Assembly: GCA_958510875.1 (NCBI GenBank) | Contig: OY294068.1 | Location: 200,309,997 to 200,373,996, forward strand | Direction: 5' to 3' | DNA length: 64,000 bases | From: Endomychus coccineus | Taxonomy: Eukaryota > Arthropoda > Insecta > Coleoptera > Endomychidae | Shown here: positions 11,301 to 22,625 of the stretch, piece by piece | Position numbering within the stretch: position 1 is the stretch's first letter | Layout: every line of letters starts with the position of its first letter | Notes under the pieces: model-generated | Told to the model about the DNA's origin: nothing | The model's input: only the letters and a program-made list of their open reading frames with translations | The model's database searches: none | Translations under genes and position numbers: made by a program

Positions 11301-14160
11301 TTACTTCGTGACCAGCTTTACAAGAACAATTCAAACGAATTGATATATTGACTATTTTTCTTTTGAATTCATGTGCAATAATACTTATTTCTAACTATTT
11401 AACGTAATATTACAGAGATTAGTAAAGGATGTGGTTGATAATATGATACTTCAAGCTTCAAGAGTTACTTTCAGGTGATCGATTTGAAATAGACTTCCAG
11501 TAGTCAAATGTATAGTTATTTTCAGATTATGAATAGTTCGATTTGGTCAAGTATAATGAATGATGACTGCAGGAATACGTTGATAAGATAAGAAGATCAA
11601 GGAATCTGTGAAGCTGAGTTATATTTTGTATGATTAGTATGTGAGTGCACAGAACGTCCCTGTTATGTAGTGCATGAACTCATGAAGCTATCTTGATCTT
11701 GTGTTCTTTTGTGATGTGAATGTCTGCTCTAAAAATGGTTTCCTAGTTTAATTTATTGATGAAATGTGTCTTCTATTGCTACATCTAATAAATCAAAGTA
11801 GGTTTTCTTTACAAATCATTATCTAATACAATTTTACCGTTTTACCAACTCATTTTACAATGTTCCTATAGTTTTCGATTCAAATAGACTTTGAATATTA
11901 GGTACAAGTTGATCCCAATAGATTAATAGAGTTGATATTGATTATCAGTTTCTGGAGATTCGTCGATCGTTGTATGCTTGTGAAAATCTATTTCTAGATC
12001 TCATTTACAAAATTATATTCTAGGGTTATTTTGTTAGATTCTAACCTCACTTTATACGGGTGAAAAAATAGTAGCAATGTTTAACATGGCATAAAATGAC
12101 TTAACGTATTTTGCGTTCCAAAACTAAGTAGTCAAAACTATGAAATTGAATATTTACTTTTGGGGGACATTGTATATACAGCATAGACGCAAATTAATTA
12201 AACATGGATCATAACTTAAATCCAAACAATCGTTAAAAATAAATTTAGACATTTTCATGTATCTTTTAACTAACGCAATCATTTTCTTTAACTACCAATC
12301 TACCCTTAAATATATCTTAAAAGGAAGGTAATATTTGAACTCATTTCAAAATGAATTTAGTTTCCCTTCTAGATTGTAGATAGTAAATAAATAAGCTCTG
12401 GCTAGGTTCATTATCCAGTATTAAAACCTGAAAAAATTTTTGTGACCACAAAACAATGCGTTTTTAAGATGTACAACTTCCCACCATCGACAACCGTTAA
12501 GTTTCAATTTGTCAGTTTATGTGATAATGATTTAACAATTGCTATCAATTCCTATTCGTTTGAATTAGGAACAGACAGAAGATTGTTTTTTCAAAATAAA
12601 CGTAGAATATGCTTCAAGAGAAAAGATGTATGAAAAAAATTAAGGTTTAAAATGTTACCACCACAATTTAGTCGCAACTGAAATAGAACTAACAGTAATA
12701 ATGAACCATATATTACAGCACTGTCTGAAAAAAAAAACGAATACAAAATGGGCGCAACGACAAGTTAACAAAATCATTGTTGCATTGTTTTGTTCGCTTC
12801 CGAATAATATTTCTTGAAAAATTGCATTGGTCTAGTTTTGCTTTGGTCATCAATTTAACAAAAAAATTTAAATATTCCAACGAAAGGAAGGAATTACTAT
12901 AACAGATCCATCCGGTAGATGATTCATGTGAACAAAAGAACCGACTTACAAGGTCTTAGTCATACTTATGACCTGATAAAAAATTGCTTGCAAATGTCTA
13001 CAGTTCGTTTTCGAAAATTGCAATAACTAGCATCAAAAGAACTTATAGAAAGTGGCTCGTTCTATTTTAATAGATATTGGATCGTTTTTTTGTGTCTTGA
13101 TGAACTATTTGCTACGAATTTAGAAGCAATTGTAACAAATCAAGATCGTTTAGAACCTAGATTGAAATTTAACAGACTGGTCCTCCGCCTTAGGACACCC
13201 CGCTTTTACATAACTATTTCTAGATGTACTTGTTCTTCCGCTTTCGTATTTTCATCGAATTTCTCACGCACCGTTTTATTGCCATATGGTAAAGGCATCC
13301 GTCGGACCTAAATCGAGCGTACCTGATTAAAGAGGAATATTTTACCTGTTTGTCCGGAGCAAGTGTTAATCCTAAGTAAGCTTTGTAATGCAAATAACTG
13401 CCAGCTTGATGCAGAACGAGGACGCTACATGGCTAGCAAGATCCTCCCGTTGCAGGATTCCAAACGCACATACACTAATCACTCTGGTCATAGCACAAAA
13501 AGCACTGAAATTGGTCGTAGCTAAACTGACTGAAATTAGGAAACCACCTACACTAGTGGTGTGCGTTCTTGATTAGTTTAAGTGTTATAGTGATTGCTGC
13601 ACGGTCAACAAGCGACGCTTAATTACACTCCTCGGTGTTGACTGAAGCCAGACTTTCTGTCGACTATCGACTTGGCAGAACTGCCGCGTTATTCCTCGCG
13701 GTAATATGGCGAGATCAGAACGTTAACTAGCCTGGTTTTCGTATCAATACTATTTGCATGGCAATTTGTCTTATTTTATTGGCAAACTTATCTAACGCTC
13801 TAACGATTGGTCGTTAAACGACGAAATGGCGGCGACCTTCGCCATTTTTATTCGGAGCGCGCTCCTTGGTCCGTTGGGCCTATCTAGTTTTTTTTTAATA
13901 ACAAGCGAGGCCGGCGTGGTGGGTTTTTCGGGACCCTATAATTTGTTGGGGTCTCTTCGTTTTGTAGTAATGTGAAATGCGTAATTAACACAAGACAATT
14001 TATTCGGATGGAATTAAATCCACGCAATGTTTTTCCGCGGTTATATTCCTTCCATAGACATTCTCAGGGATTTCAACGTGGTGCATTTAATTCCAGACTA
14101 ATTTCCAATAACCAAGATCAGGTTAAGAGTTCTTGACACCACTTTAAAACCGATACTAAA
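11300..14160. other. No gene seen
   Basis: AT-rich sequence to about 13000, then a stretch of more even composition (13000-14000). There is a short dyad around 13843-13866 (AAATGGCGGCGA...CGCCATTT). No family was recognised. Confidence 0.4.
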
Positions 14161-14164
14161 TCAA

Positions 14165-14640
14165 TTTTCAGAAGTTTTGCGCAGATATACGATGACATTT
14201 TTGCCATAATTAGTATAAATTTTGATCGTTTTGATTCACTCAAATTCGCTGTAGCAATAGAAGGAAATTACCAGCTTCCTTTTTTTAACATTACCATTGA
14301 CAAGGATGGTCACCATTTGGAATTCGACATATAGAGAAAACCGACACCAACAAGTAAAAAAAAATTCAGCTGATTCATGTACGGCAATTAATTATAAAAT
14401 GGCTCCAACCAATAATCTTGTTTATTGATTTTTGAATGTCCCTTTAAGCCAGAAAATTGTAACAACGAAGTTGAGAAACTTCAGCAAATAGCGACGGACA
14501 ATTGTTACGACCAATCTTTGATAATAAACTATAGAAGAGTTCACACTGAAAATGTTATAATGTAATAAACAAAAAATAATCACCTTTATCCACTAAGAAT
14601 ACCTACTGCTAAAGTACTGAGGACCTTTCGGCTACGAAGT
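14165..14640 (+). pseudogene. Second-type PLE reverse transcriptase remnant
   Basis: The plus-strand reading IYDDIFAIISINFDRF, with YDD at 14188-14196, is the RT catalytic motif. It is followed by LKFAVAIEGNYQLPFFNITI, HHLEFDI (then a TAG) and RKPTPTS, the conserved order seen in Penelope-like RTs. After a small frame change it reads FLNVPLSPENCNNEVEKLQQ. No endonuclease follows. Instead an end-type block at 14570-14640 (AAAGTACTGAGGACCTTTCGG) recurs at 23.8 and, inverted, at 24.1 kb. This copy belongs to a different PLE lineage from the one at 2.6-4.0 kb. Confidence 0.82.
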
Positions 14641-15149
14641 TAACCGTATTCTAACTATTTTGGGAATTCCGCCGTTTATAGATTCATTCCAACTGTGGAA
14701 GTAATAGCGCGCAGTCATTGTGTATCTGCAACACGACCGATTCGCACATTTTATGATGAGCCAGTAGATGAAGAGCGTTGCGTGATCACTTCGGGCGGCA
14801 CTACAAAGTTCATATAAACAAGAGTCCTACTGAAGCTATATACCTCTAAAAGCTGAACCGTTTTGTTGTCAAAATGGTAAATGAATATACGACTCCCCCG
14901 TCCATTAGTTCCAGACAGTTGTGTAACTCTTTTCATGATCTTGTATTCAAAGATTCAAATAATCGTCGGAATTATAATGTCTAGTGAATTATGTCTCGTG
15001 TTAGAGGCCAATAGAAAAAGTTTTGATTTTTCTGTTCAACCTTTATTATGCGTGGCATTGTGAACTGCATTCTCAGTGAAACATCTGCTTTCCGCTAAAC
15101 ATTTTCGTAGGTGGTAGTTAATAATGATTTTTGACCCAGGTATGAATTA
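14640..15149. other. No gene seen
   Basis: No coding region recognised. The last 30 bases (GACCCAGGTATGAATTATA, ending at the foldback insertion) resemble 18966-18984, the left edge of a PLE, so this may be the stub of an older PLE copy. Confidence 0.35.
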
Positions 15150-15151
15150 TA

Positions 15152-16090
15152 CAGGGTGAGTCAGTTTTTTGTAGACAAACTTCAACAGGAGATAGAACAA
15201 GTGTTTTTAAGAAGAAAAGTTCCTATAAACATATGTCGTAGAAGGCTTCGTATTCGAGATACAGGGTGTTGAAATTGAAAAAAAAATTAGTTTTTTGCGA
15301 ATATCTCCGGAACCGTTTATCGTACAATGGGCAGCTTTTGTAAGAATTTTCTACTCATAGTAAGCTATGTTCTGTGCGATAAAAAATTTTTTTACTCTTA
15401 ATTTGTGAAGATTTTGAAGGGGTAGTGGGTGTTTTTCTCCCCAACTTCTACGCCACTGAAAAAAGTACAATTTTGAGACAACCAGTTGAAGCGCCACTAT
15501 TTTCTACACAAAAAAGTTACTCCTGGTCATAAGCTCTAAAGTTGACCGTTTTCGAGGAAAATCAACTTTTATGTTGAAAGACATGATCAATTCTTACTAA
15601 TTAAACAAAATTTATTCAAACGTTAGAACAAGTAACAAAACCAAAGGATTGACCATGTTTTTCAACATAAAAGTTGATTTTTCTCGAAAACGGTCAACTT
15701 TAGAGCTTATAATCAGGAGTACCTTTTTTGTGTAAAAAACATTGGCGGTTCAAACGGTTGTCTCAAAACTATACTTTTTTCAGTGGCGTAGAAGTTGGGG
15801 AGAAAAACACCCACTACCTCTTCAAAATCTTCACCAATTATGAGTAAAAAAATTTTTTCCACCGCACAGAACATAGCTCACTATAAGTATAAAATGCTCA
15901 CAAAAGCTGTTTCCTGTACGATAAATGGTTCCGGAGATATTTGCAAAAAACGAAATTTTTTTTCCAATTTCAACACCCTGTATCTCGAAAACGAAGCCTT
16001 CTACGTCATATGTTTATGGGAACTTTTCTTCTTAAAAACCTCTGTTCTATCTCCTGTTGGAGTTTGTCTTCAAAAAACTGGCTCGCCTTG
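15152..16090 (+). mobile_element. Foldback element 1 (TIR about 450 bp, TA target)
   Basis: Long inverted repeat. The left arm opens CAGGGTGAGTCAGTTTTTTG and the right arm ends with its imperfect complement (CTGGCTCGCCTTG). The arms pair for roughly 450 bp around an AT-rich centre near 15600. TA dinucleotides flank both ends (15150-15151, 16091-16092), as expected for Tc1/mariner-mobilised non-autonomous elements. No transposase is encoded; open frames inside are incidental. It abuts a shorter relative at 16095. Confidence 0.88.
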
Positions 16091-16094
16091 TATA

Positions 16095-16518
16095 CAGGGT
16101 GAGTCAGTTTTTTGTAGCCAAACTGCAACAGGAGATAGAACAAGAGTTTTTAACAAGAAAAGTTCAATGAACATATGTCGTAGAAGGCTTCGTTTTCGAG
16201 ATACAGGGTGTTGAAATTGAAAAAAAAAATTCGTTTTTGCGAATATCTCCGGAACTGTTTATCGTACAGAAAACAGCTTTTGTAAGCATTTTCTACTCAT
16301 AGTAAGCTATGTTCTGTGTGATAAAATTTTTGTTTCTGTTTTCTGTACAATAAACGGTTCCGGAGATATTCGCAAAAAACGGACTTTTTTTTTCAATTTC
16401 AACACCCTGTATCTCGAAAACGAAGCCTTCTACGACATACGTTTATGGAACTTTTCTTCTTAAAAACACTTGTTCTATCTCCTGTTGCAGTTTGGCTACA
16501 AAAAACTGACTAACCCTG
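16095..16518 (+). mobile_element. Foldback element 2, short relative of element 1
   Basis: A 424-bp inverted repeat with the same termini (CAGGGTGAGTCAG ... CTGACTAACCCTG), flanked by TA (16093-16094, 16519-16520). It corresponds to the outer parts of element 1 with the middle deleted. The two elements are separated only by TATA, so one probably inserted into the target TA created by the other. Confidence 0.88.
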
Positions 16519-16574
16519 TATAATATAAGTCTTATTTGACATTCTGATAGTATCTGAAGGTGCCAATATTGAAA

Positions 16575-16710
16575 TGGTCGATATGCATTTCAATTAAGGA
16601 AAAGCTAATGGCAATGCATCTGTAGCGAGAAGGTTGTATCATGGAGGCTACCATGCGAAAAAACCTTCAGCCATTTGCATCGGAGAACTGTTTTAATGAG
16701 GAACAAAGAC
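16575..16710 (+). pseudogene. HTH (DUF4817-like) fragment of a DNA transposon
   Basis: From ATG 16575 one frame reads MVDMHFN, a stop, then GKANGNASVARRLYHGGY. This resembles the N-terminal helix-turn-helix domain (DMHF..G.A.GNA..AARLY) known as DUF4817 from insect transposon proteins. Only about 40 codons remain and no catalytic part was seen. The assignment rests on pattern memory. Confidence 0.5.
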
Positions 16711-16794
16711 TGCTAGGTACTTCGTTCCACTAGAACTCCGAGAGCCATCTGTCAAGAATTCTCTCATGTTCATATATCATGCTGAAACCATAAT

Positions 16795-17715
16795 CGGCTT
16801 TGAAACTAATTTTTGCTGATGACTTGAAAATATGTTTCGAAATAAAGACCATAGATGATTGCTATGCACTATAAAATGATCTGGACAATTTTTTTGGCGT
16901 ACCACCAACAATAAATTGAGTCTAAATATTAGTAAATGTTGTGTTGTTAGCTTCAGTCGTAAAGTCCATCCTATTTCCTTCGATTATCTTTTAGATTCAG
17001 TAATCATTTCTCCTAGTACTACAGTCAAAGACTTAAGCTAATAGAACTTTAGGGTTTGTACTTAGGCATTCCAAATATTTCAAACACTATTCAATTCATT
17101 GGTTAGACCAAAACTGGAATATGCTTCACTCATTTGGAACCCTCAGTATAAATTCCAGATTGCACTAATTGAGAGCATTCAAAGTAAATATTTGAGATAT
17201 CTCTTGTTTAGAACTATCAATATCTTTCCTAGAATAGGTTTTAACCATCAATTATTATTATCTACTTTTGATTGTTTGATACTTGAACTGAGAAGAAGAA
17301 TAAGGAGCACAATATTCCTCCATAATTTGTTGAATAATAATATTGACTGCTGTTATTTATTAGGTAAATTCAATTTTGTTGTACCTAGATTATCTTCTCG
17401 TTGTCCTTTTACAATGTTAGGTCTAATACAAATGTATCATCTAGATGTCCGATATTTGTCATGACAACAAATAATAATCTGTTCACAATGTGACTTATTT
17501 TTCAATAGTATTCAGTGTCTTATTAGTGTGGTTAGGTGAGGTTATTTATCACCATGTAAGTTGATAATTTAGCTAGTTTAATTTCTTTATTCCTAAAAGA
17601 TATTATTTTTGTTATATATTTCTTGCTACTCTTTATATTATGTTGCTCAGTATTGTTTGTCCCATAATTGGGTAAACCTGTTGGGCATATATATACTAAA
17701 TAAATATTTTTTTTC
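16795..17715 (+). pseudogene. Jockey-type LINE reverse transcriptase C-terminus and 3' UTR
   Basis: The reading begins at the RT catalytic motif (LIFADDLKIC, FADD near 16810) and continues over several frame changes through NKLSLNISKC and FDYLLDSVIISPSTTVKDL. It then enters a 121-codon open stretch at 17099-17464 (VRPKLEYASLIWNPQYKFQ, IESIQSKYLRYLL), the post-RT region of Jockey/CR1-like LINEs. A 3' UTR of about 240 bp ends in CTAAATAAATA plus a T run. The copy is 5'-truncated and disabled. Confidence 0.82.
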
Positions 17716-18540
17716 TTCAAAATCACCCGAGGAATAAGATCCTGGAGTATATTACCGTTATTTCCAGACATCCTTCATACATATAATTATATTAGGGTGT
17801 ATATGTTTGTTTTATCCACATTTTACTATTCAATAAAAAAAACGATTCAATGACACGATACGTTACATTCAACGTTGCTTCACAAGATCTGTTATACCCC
17901 AACACTATTTAATCCCGTTCTCTTTCAGTTATATGATACTATCCACAAATAAAATCTTATTGAAATTACTTTATTATAGGATTCGTTTGAAACGATTTGA
18001 TTTGTGAACTATCACTTACCTGTGAATTGTATTTGAGGGTCATTCATAAACAAGTGTTTGAGTCAAATCGCATTTACTACACCCGGTAAACACCTAAGTC
18101 ACTTTAGGTGAATACACAGAAAGGTCTAGTACGTTTCAAATACCGGAAATACCTTTTACAAGTACGTCGTAAACAAATTCAAAATAGAAATAGTTTTATA
18201 ATCACTCGAGAGATTTTCATTCATTCTGAAGTAGGTACTATTGTGATGGTCATGAACATAAAATGACAAATATCGATGCCATTCTACTGTTGTCGAACAA
18301 GCAAACGTCTTTTATACAGACACTTTATGGTCTTAACACGATATTCAGGCTTGTATACTGATATCTAGAAACAAAGCAACATTCCACGTTTGAATCTGTA
18401 GTGATTATTATGCAACTGTTTGTTACCACTGATATCATAGCAAGAAAATGATGCAAATAACTAGGTACGTTATTTGATGATGTTGGCTTCGACTTCTAAA
18501 TGTTGTCTTTCTTTCATATTTAGTTTCATGCTGTTTTCAT
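17716..18540. other. No gene seen
   Basis: AT-rich intergenic sequence. On the minus strand a consensus donor (ACAG|GTAAGT, around 18025) occurs, but no convincing exon precedes it. Confidence 0.4.
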
Positions 18541-18549
18541 TTTCCATTG

Positions 18550-18905
18550 CTATAATTTGGGCTCATTGTGCGCCCCGTGGTCAGAACAGGTTTGTGGCCC
18601 GCCAGAAACCCAGAATATTGCCAGTGTTGGCTTCCATAAGTTCTTCTGGGAGCAGTTTTGATTCTCCGGAGTATCGGTGCCTGAGGGATGCTAATGCTGG
18701 GCATTCCAACAGGATGTGAGAGGCAGTTTCTTCCGCCTCTATGCATTTCTTACGTATTGGGTCATCTGTGATGCCCATAGGGTGGAGATGTTTGTTAAGA
18801 CGACAGTTGGGATTCCAGTCATCTCTCTAACGTCCCTTCTGTTCAGAATGAGGAGTTTCTTTTTGGGAGCCTAGGCACAGGCTCTTTGATGAAGAGCTTG
18901 GCCTG
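18550..18905 (-). pseudogene. RNase H-bearing LINE (I/R1-Loner-like), C-terminal fragment
   Basis: The minus strand reads a degenerate start (LLLNRRDVREMTGI-like, frame broken), then GITDDPIRKKCIEAEETASH and ILLECPALASLRHRYSG. This is the Cys/His-containing C-terminus that follows the RNase H domain in this group of LINEs. A 3' UTR continues leftwards to about 18550. A second copy lies at 47440-47850 in the same orientation. 5'-truncated and broken. Confidence 0.78.
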
Positions 18906-19034
18906 CCTCATGCGTGGTCAAATGTTTCTAGTGACAAAAATAATACCTATCATAATAGCTATTCTTGACCCAGGCATGAATTATATATAAATTCTCGGGC
19001 AATAGGTCACACTAACACATATGCTTATTATTTT

Positions 19035-19078
19035 CGTCTTTACTTACGTTTCGGTCTCACGACCATCATCAGAAGACG
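19035..19078 (-). ncRNA. Hammerhead-like ribozyme, PLE left block
   Basis: The reverse strand carries CGTCTT, CTGATGA, GGTC-GTGA-GACC, GAAA, ACGTAAGT, A, AAGACG. Stem I is six base pairs, stem II four, and stem III has two pairs with a four-base loop. All core bases are kept, so this is the best-preserved copy together with 3950-3991. It has the same extra T before stem II. Confidence 0.72.
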
Positions 19079-19744
19079 TTTTATGTATGATTTATTAAAA
19101 CCAACTGTATCAGCACAAAGTGTCCTTATCGCACCAATTTTAATTAAAATGCCCAAGTCGCCGAAACGAACTAAAACACGAATAATCGAAACTGCAACAC
19201 ATTAATGTTTTAAGAATATGAATATGTATCAAGAATCCACTGCTTATCAATTTTCTTATAATTTACGAACTTTGTCAAACAAAGTCTGTATACGACTGAA
19301 ACAAAAAAATGTAACGGTGAAGTCCACTTTCGAACCAGATGTTGAAGATTTATGAGGAAATAGAAATTTTACTATTTGAGCATTCTACCTAAAATATATT
19401 TTCAACATTATAAAGACGCATGAAGAAATTTGCAAGGGTTATAATTAATTAAATAAGTATAACTTTGACTTAATGACTGAATGTCTGTTCTATAATTAAC
19501 ATACATGTTTTATGTGAATCATCTCCAGAATGGATCTTTTATAATAGTTGGTTTCCTTAGTTAAAATATTAACTTTTCTGCAATCGAATTGATGGTTATA
19601 ATCAAAACAGTGTTTAGCAAGGGCGGTTGAATTTTTGTCTCTTATGGTCATACATTCTTCTTTGTAAACACTGTTCAGAGATTCCTGTATAAGTCTTTTG
19701 GCCGATAGAGCGGGTGTTGAAAAATTCCGTTTTAGACATTGATA

Positions 19745-19788
19745 CGTCTTCTGATGATGGTCCTGAGTCCGAAACGTACGTAATGACG
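19745..19788 (+). ncRNA. Decayed hammerhead-like motif, PLE right block
   Basis: CTGATGA at 19751-19757 and GAAA at 19771-19774 are kept and stem III is ACGTACGT. Stem II is disturbed (GGTC against GTCC) and stem I has one mismatch (CGTCTT against ATGACG). Probably weak or inactive. Confidence 0.55.
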
Positions 19789-19850
19789 AAAATAATAAGC
19801 AAATGTGTTAGTGTGACCTATTTCCGGAGAATTCATATATAATAGCTATT

Positions 19851-20975
19851 TATTTCAGATCAAATCAAATTTTGTCAAAATCGATGAACAAACGATTTTT
19901 TAAACAGAATTTTGAAAAAATTAAATTATACATATCGACTTACTTGTTCATTTACTATCGACTGGTGAAGTTTGGCAAACTACAACTGTGTCATTCTGTA
20001 TTTGTTACCTAATTTGACACAGCATTCTTCTTCTTGTAAGGAGCCAAATTTCTTGGATAATTGAAATATGAACAACAGTAATGACAAATGATTACTATGC
20101 GACTTTATTTGTACCTTCGGAAGCTTGGCTATTGAATATATGGCAATAAATGAAAACGTTTCTTCTAATTTGGTTGAAAAAATTCTCCGTTCATTATTTC
20201 GAGCGAAAACTGCCGATTATTTTGCATTCAGTGTCCACGGAATTTGTGGCCATCGCATTCAATTATTGTTATCGACGTCAGATATAACGGATATTTTCGA
20301 ACACAATCCAATCCTGATAGTAATATTTGAAGGATCCATAGTCCGTATAATCATTGATTAAAATATTTTTAATGGTATAATAATATGATATAATATAATG
20401 CACACTAGATTAACGAGATTATGCGAATTAAATTGTTAGAAAACTGGGATGCAGTCGCCATCTATTGTATAGTAGCGGAACCTCTGAATTTGATTTATCT
20501 GCATTTTGGATAGATATGTAGTTAGTTACTCCCAATCCGAGATGGCGCATTCAAAACGAGTTGGCAAAAACTATTACAATTATTGCTAAGGAAATTCGAA
20601 AAGTTGTGGAAAAAATATAAGTAATCGATGCGAGAGGGATGTTTGTTATAGATCATTAACGCACTGACTTGTGAAACAATATGAATTGTTCTATTTGAAC
20701 AATGTTTGAAAACTCCCAAAAACGACTATTGCTGATTTCTTTTTCATAAAATGAATCTTAATACTGCACATATAGTCGAGGAAATAAAGTACAAAAATTA
20801 CCTACAGCTAGAAAATGTTTGCTCCGTGCTGGATCGAGATGCGATTTTTTGCATTATATTCTGGAAGGTGTCAGGAAATTTTGCCCGTTTTTCGCTTTCA
20901 TTAGAAATATTAAGCTGCATTTTTAAGTGCAAAAGCTATAATTTTATTTCTCCCCACAAAATGAAGATAGAAATA
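19851..20975. other. No gene seen
   Basis: AT-rich intergenic sequence. A 78-codon open frame at 20125-20361 has no recognisable similarity. Confidence 0.4.
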
Positions 20976-21460
20976 AAAAGTTGTCAACCGCTCTGATTTT
21001 TTATCAGCGAAGTTGATGTTGAAATCGCCAGCCAAGATAAGTGGAAATTTATTACCATTTGTACCAAGTATTTTCGTCCCTTCTTCAGTGTACTCCAGTA
21101 AAGTGCGATGAATAAAATGCTCTACTTCGTCCAATTTTGGATTCGGAGAAATGTAAATTGCTACCATGACTATGTGTAGGCCATTTCTAAGTTTGCATAA
21201 GCACGCACAAATATCTCCAACAAATGAGCGCCTAACATTAACATCGCTAACGTGTGCAATATTTATTTCAATATTCGGTGTCATAATATTAGTTACATTA
21301 TTATTATTTTGGTAAATAGCTACCCCACCTTTTGGAACAGTATCTCGTTTGAATTGAACAATACAATTGAAATTAGGTATTTCAATCGGATTATCATGCG
21401 CCATGCTGCCATGCATGTTTCGGTAAGAAGTAACACATTTGTTTGTCTCGTAACTGAATC
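20976..21460 (-). pseudogene. Helentron endonuclease (EEP-type) fragment
   Basis: The reading includes MAHDNPIEIPNFNCIVQFKR, DVNVRRSFVGDICACLCKLR, MVAIYISPNPKLDEVEHF and LILAGDFNINFADKKSERL. GDFN is the conserved Asp/Asn motif of endonuclease/exonuclease/phosphatase domains. The N-terminal motif 1 (MTFNCQSL) and the C-terminal SxH motif of the other copies are missing, so the domain is cut at both ends. Helentrons (Helitron2) carry such a domain C-terminal to the Rep/helicase protein. Confidence 0.8.
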
Positions 21461-21832
21461 GTAGCTATATGCAATAGCTTAATAGAAACAGGTACTCTCA
21501 GGTCTAACGTATAAACTCTAACTGACGCGTAGCGAGCTCCTAGAGGCATATGTCAAAATGATTTCGTTCGTAGTTAATTACATAGGACGTCTGGAGTTCA
21601 TGCAATTATGTTATTTCGATAGGCCACGTGAAAATCCCGGAGTCTAAAGCGCTAGAGTGTTATAACATATTCGTATAAAATAGCGAAATTTCTCACTTTT
21701 AGAAACTTCAAATTAATTAATTAATTTGACACATGTTAGGTGTTTAGGTCTTACATTATTTTTCGTTACGGAATTTCTTGATTCGGTCGCCGCGCTCAAA
21801 GCCCGCGATAAAAGCTATATGCAATAGCTTAA
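20976..21832 (-). mobile_element. Helentron fragment, copy 3 (endonuclease joined to 5' end)
   Basis: Minus-strand element whose 5' terminus (TTAAGCTATTGCATATAGC, at 21832) and 5' module of about 350 bp match the copies at 53-54 and 57-58 kb. The module is followed by a second, truncated 5' terminus (about 21455-21480) fused directly to an endonuclease reading frame (20976-21460). The 3' end typical of the family is missing; the endonuclease stops matching after SERLTTF. Confidence 0.82.
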
Positions 21833-22231
21833 TAAACATAATTTAATAAGATTTTAAAACAAATGAAATGAAAATAATTCAGACTTGATTTTTACTGACA
21901 GTTACTCATTAGTCGCGGTAAAACAAAAGGAGGAGCAAAAATTGTATACGTTGTTGTGCTTCATTTCCTCGACTAATATTGAGTTCATTTGCTGCGAAAA
22001 AAAACAGTCATAATTTTTAACTTGTATCTATTCAAATTCCATGTCAAATGTATATGATTAATTTACACTATCGACCTCAATTTACATATAAAACTTACAA
22101 AACCTATTAACAATATCTCTTATTGGATGGACAAGGCACTAGTGGCTTTATAGAAAAAGAAAGTAAATATATTTACATCTCTACAATCTATAGAATGCCT
22201 ACATTTAGTACCAATTTATTTCAATTGCTTA
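21833..22231. other. No gene seen
   Basis: AT-rich intergenic sequence with nothing recognisable. Confidence 0.4.
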
Positions 22232-22239
22232 TCCTTATA

Positions 22240-22617
22240 CGAGGGGGAAACCGCTGCGGAAATTTAATGTACATATTGATAAAATTTTGAAAATATGGAA
22301 TTTTTGTGGAAATTGTGGAATTTTTCGAATTTGGTTGAAATTTCTATGGAAATTTGGCGAAATCCATAGAATGCGACTCATATTCCTACATTCCTTTCCG
22401 TAGTTCTTTTATGTCCCGCACTCATAATAAAAAAATAACGATTTTCACTAGTTTCAATAAATAAATGTCAAATTGAATCAATTCCTTATAACGTTAATTA
22501 ATTAATTCCTTGTAACATTAATTAAGTATCCTTGGGAGTTTTGACATTTAAGTTGTACATTTTTGGCAATTTGATGGAAATTTGGTGTATACAGATTTCT
22601 CAGCGGTTTCCCCCTCG
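22240..22617. mobile_element. MITE with 8-bp target duplication (hAT-like)
   Basis: A 378-bp non-coding element with terminal inverted repeats CGAGGGGGAAACCGCTG / CAGCGGTTTCCCCCTCG, flanked by a perfect 8-bp direct repeat TCCTTATA (22232-22239 and 22618-22625). An 8-bp duplication is typical of hAT transposons, though the terminus is not a classical hAT CAGGG end. The interior is AT-rich with near-repeats of TGGAAATTTGG. Confidence 0.9.
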
Positions 22618-22625
22618 TCCTTATA

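Larger units (their letters stand above)
18964..19838 (-). mobile_element. PLE fragment bounded by inverted terminal blocks
   Basis: From left to right: a PLE 3' terminal block in minus orientation including a hammerhead-like motif (19035-19078); the minus-strand 3' UTR and GIY-YIG part (readings QKTYTGISEQCLQRRMYDHK and, in complement, HCFDYNHQFD) to about 19700; then a plus-strand terminal block (19710-19838) with a second, decayed hammerhead motif. A 12-bp direct repeat, ATAATAGCTATT, flanks the whole (18952-18963 and 19839-19850), so it inserted as a unit. Inverted terminal repeats are known for Penelope-like elements. Confidence 0.82.

Noticed and set aside
15795..16214. 139-codon open frame on the plus strand
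   Set aside because: It spans the right arm of foldback element 1 and the left arm of element 2; the reading is fixed by the inverted repeat, not by coding constraint.
18025..18115. Possible minus-strand exon ending at a consensus donor
   Set aside because: All three frames contain early stops in the segment bounded by the nearest acceptor; could only be non-coding.
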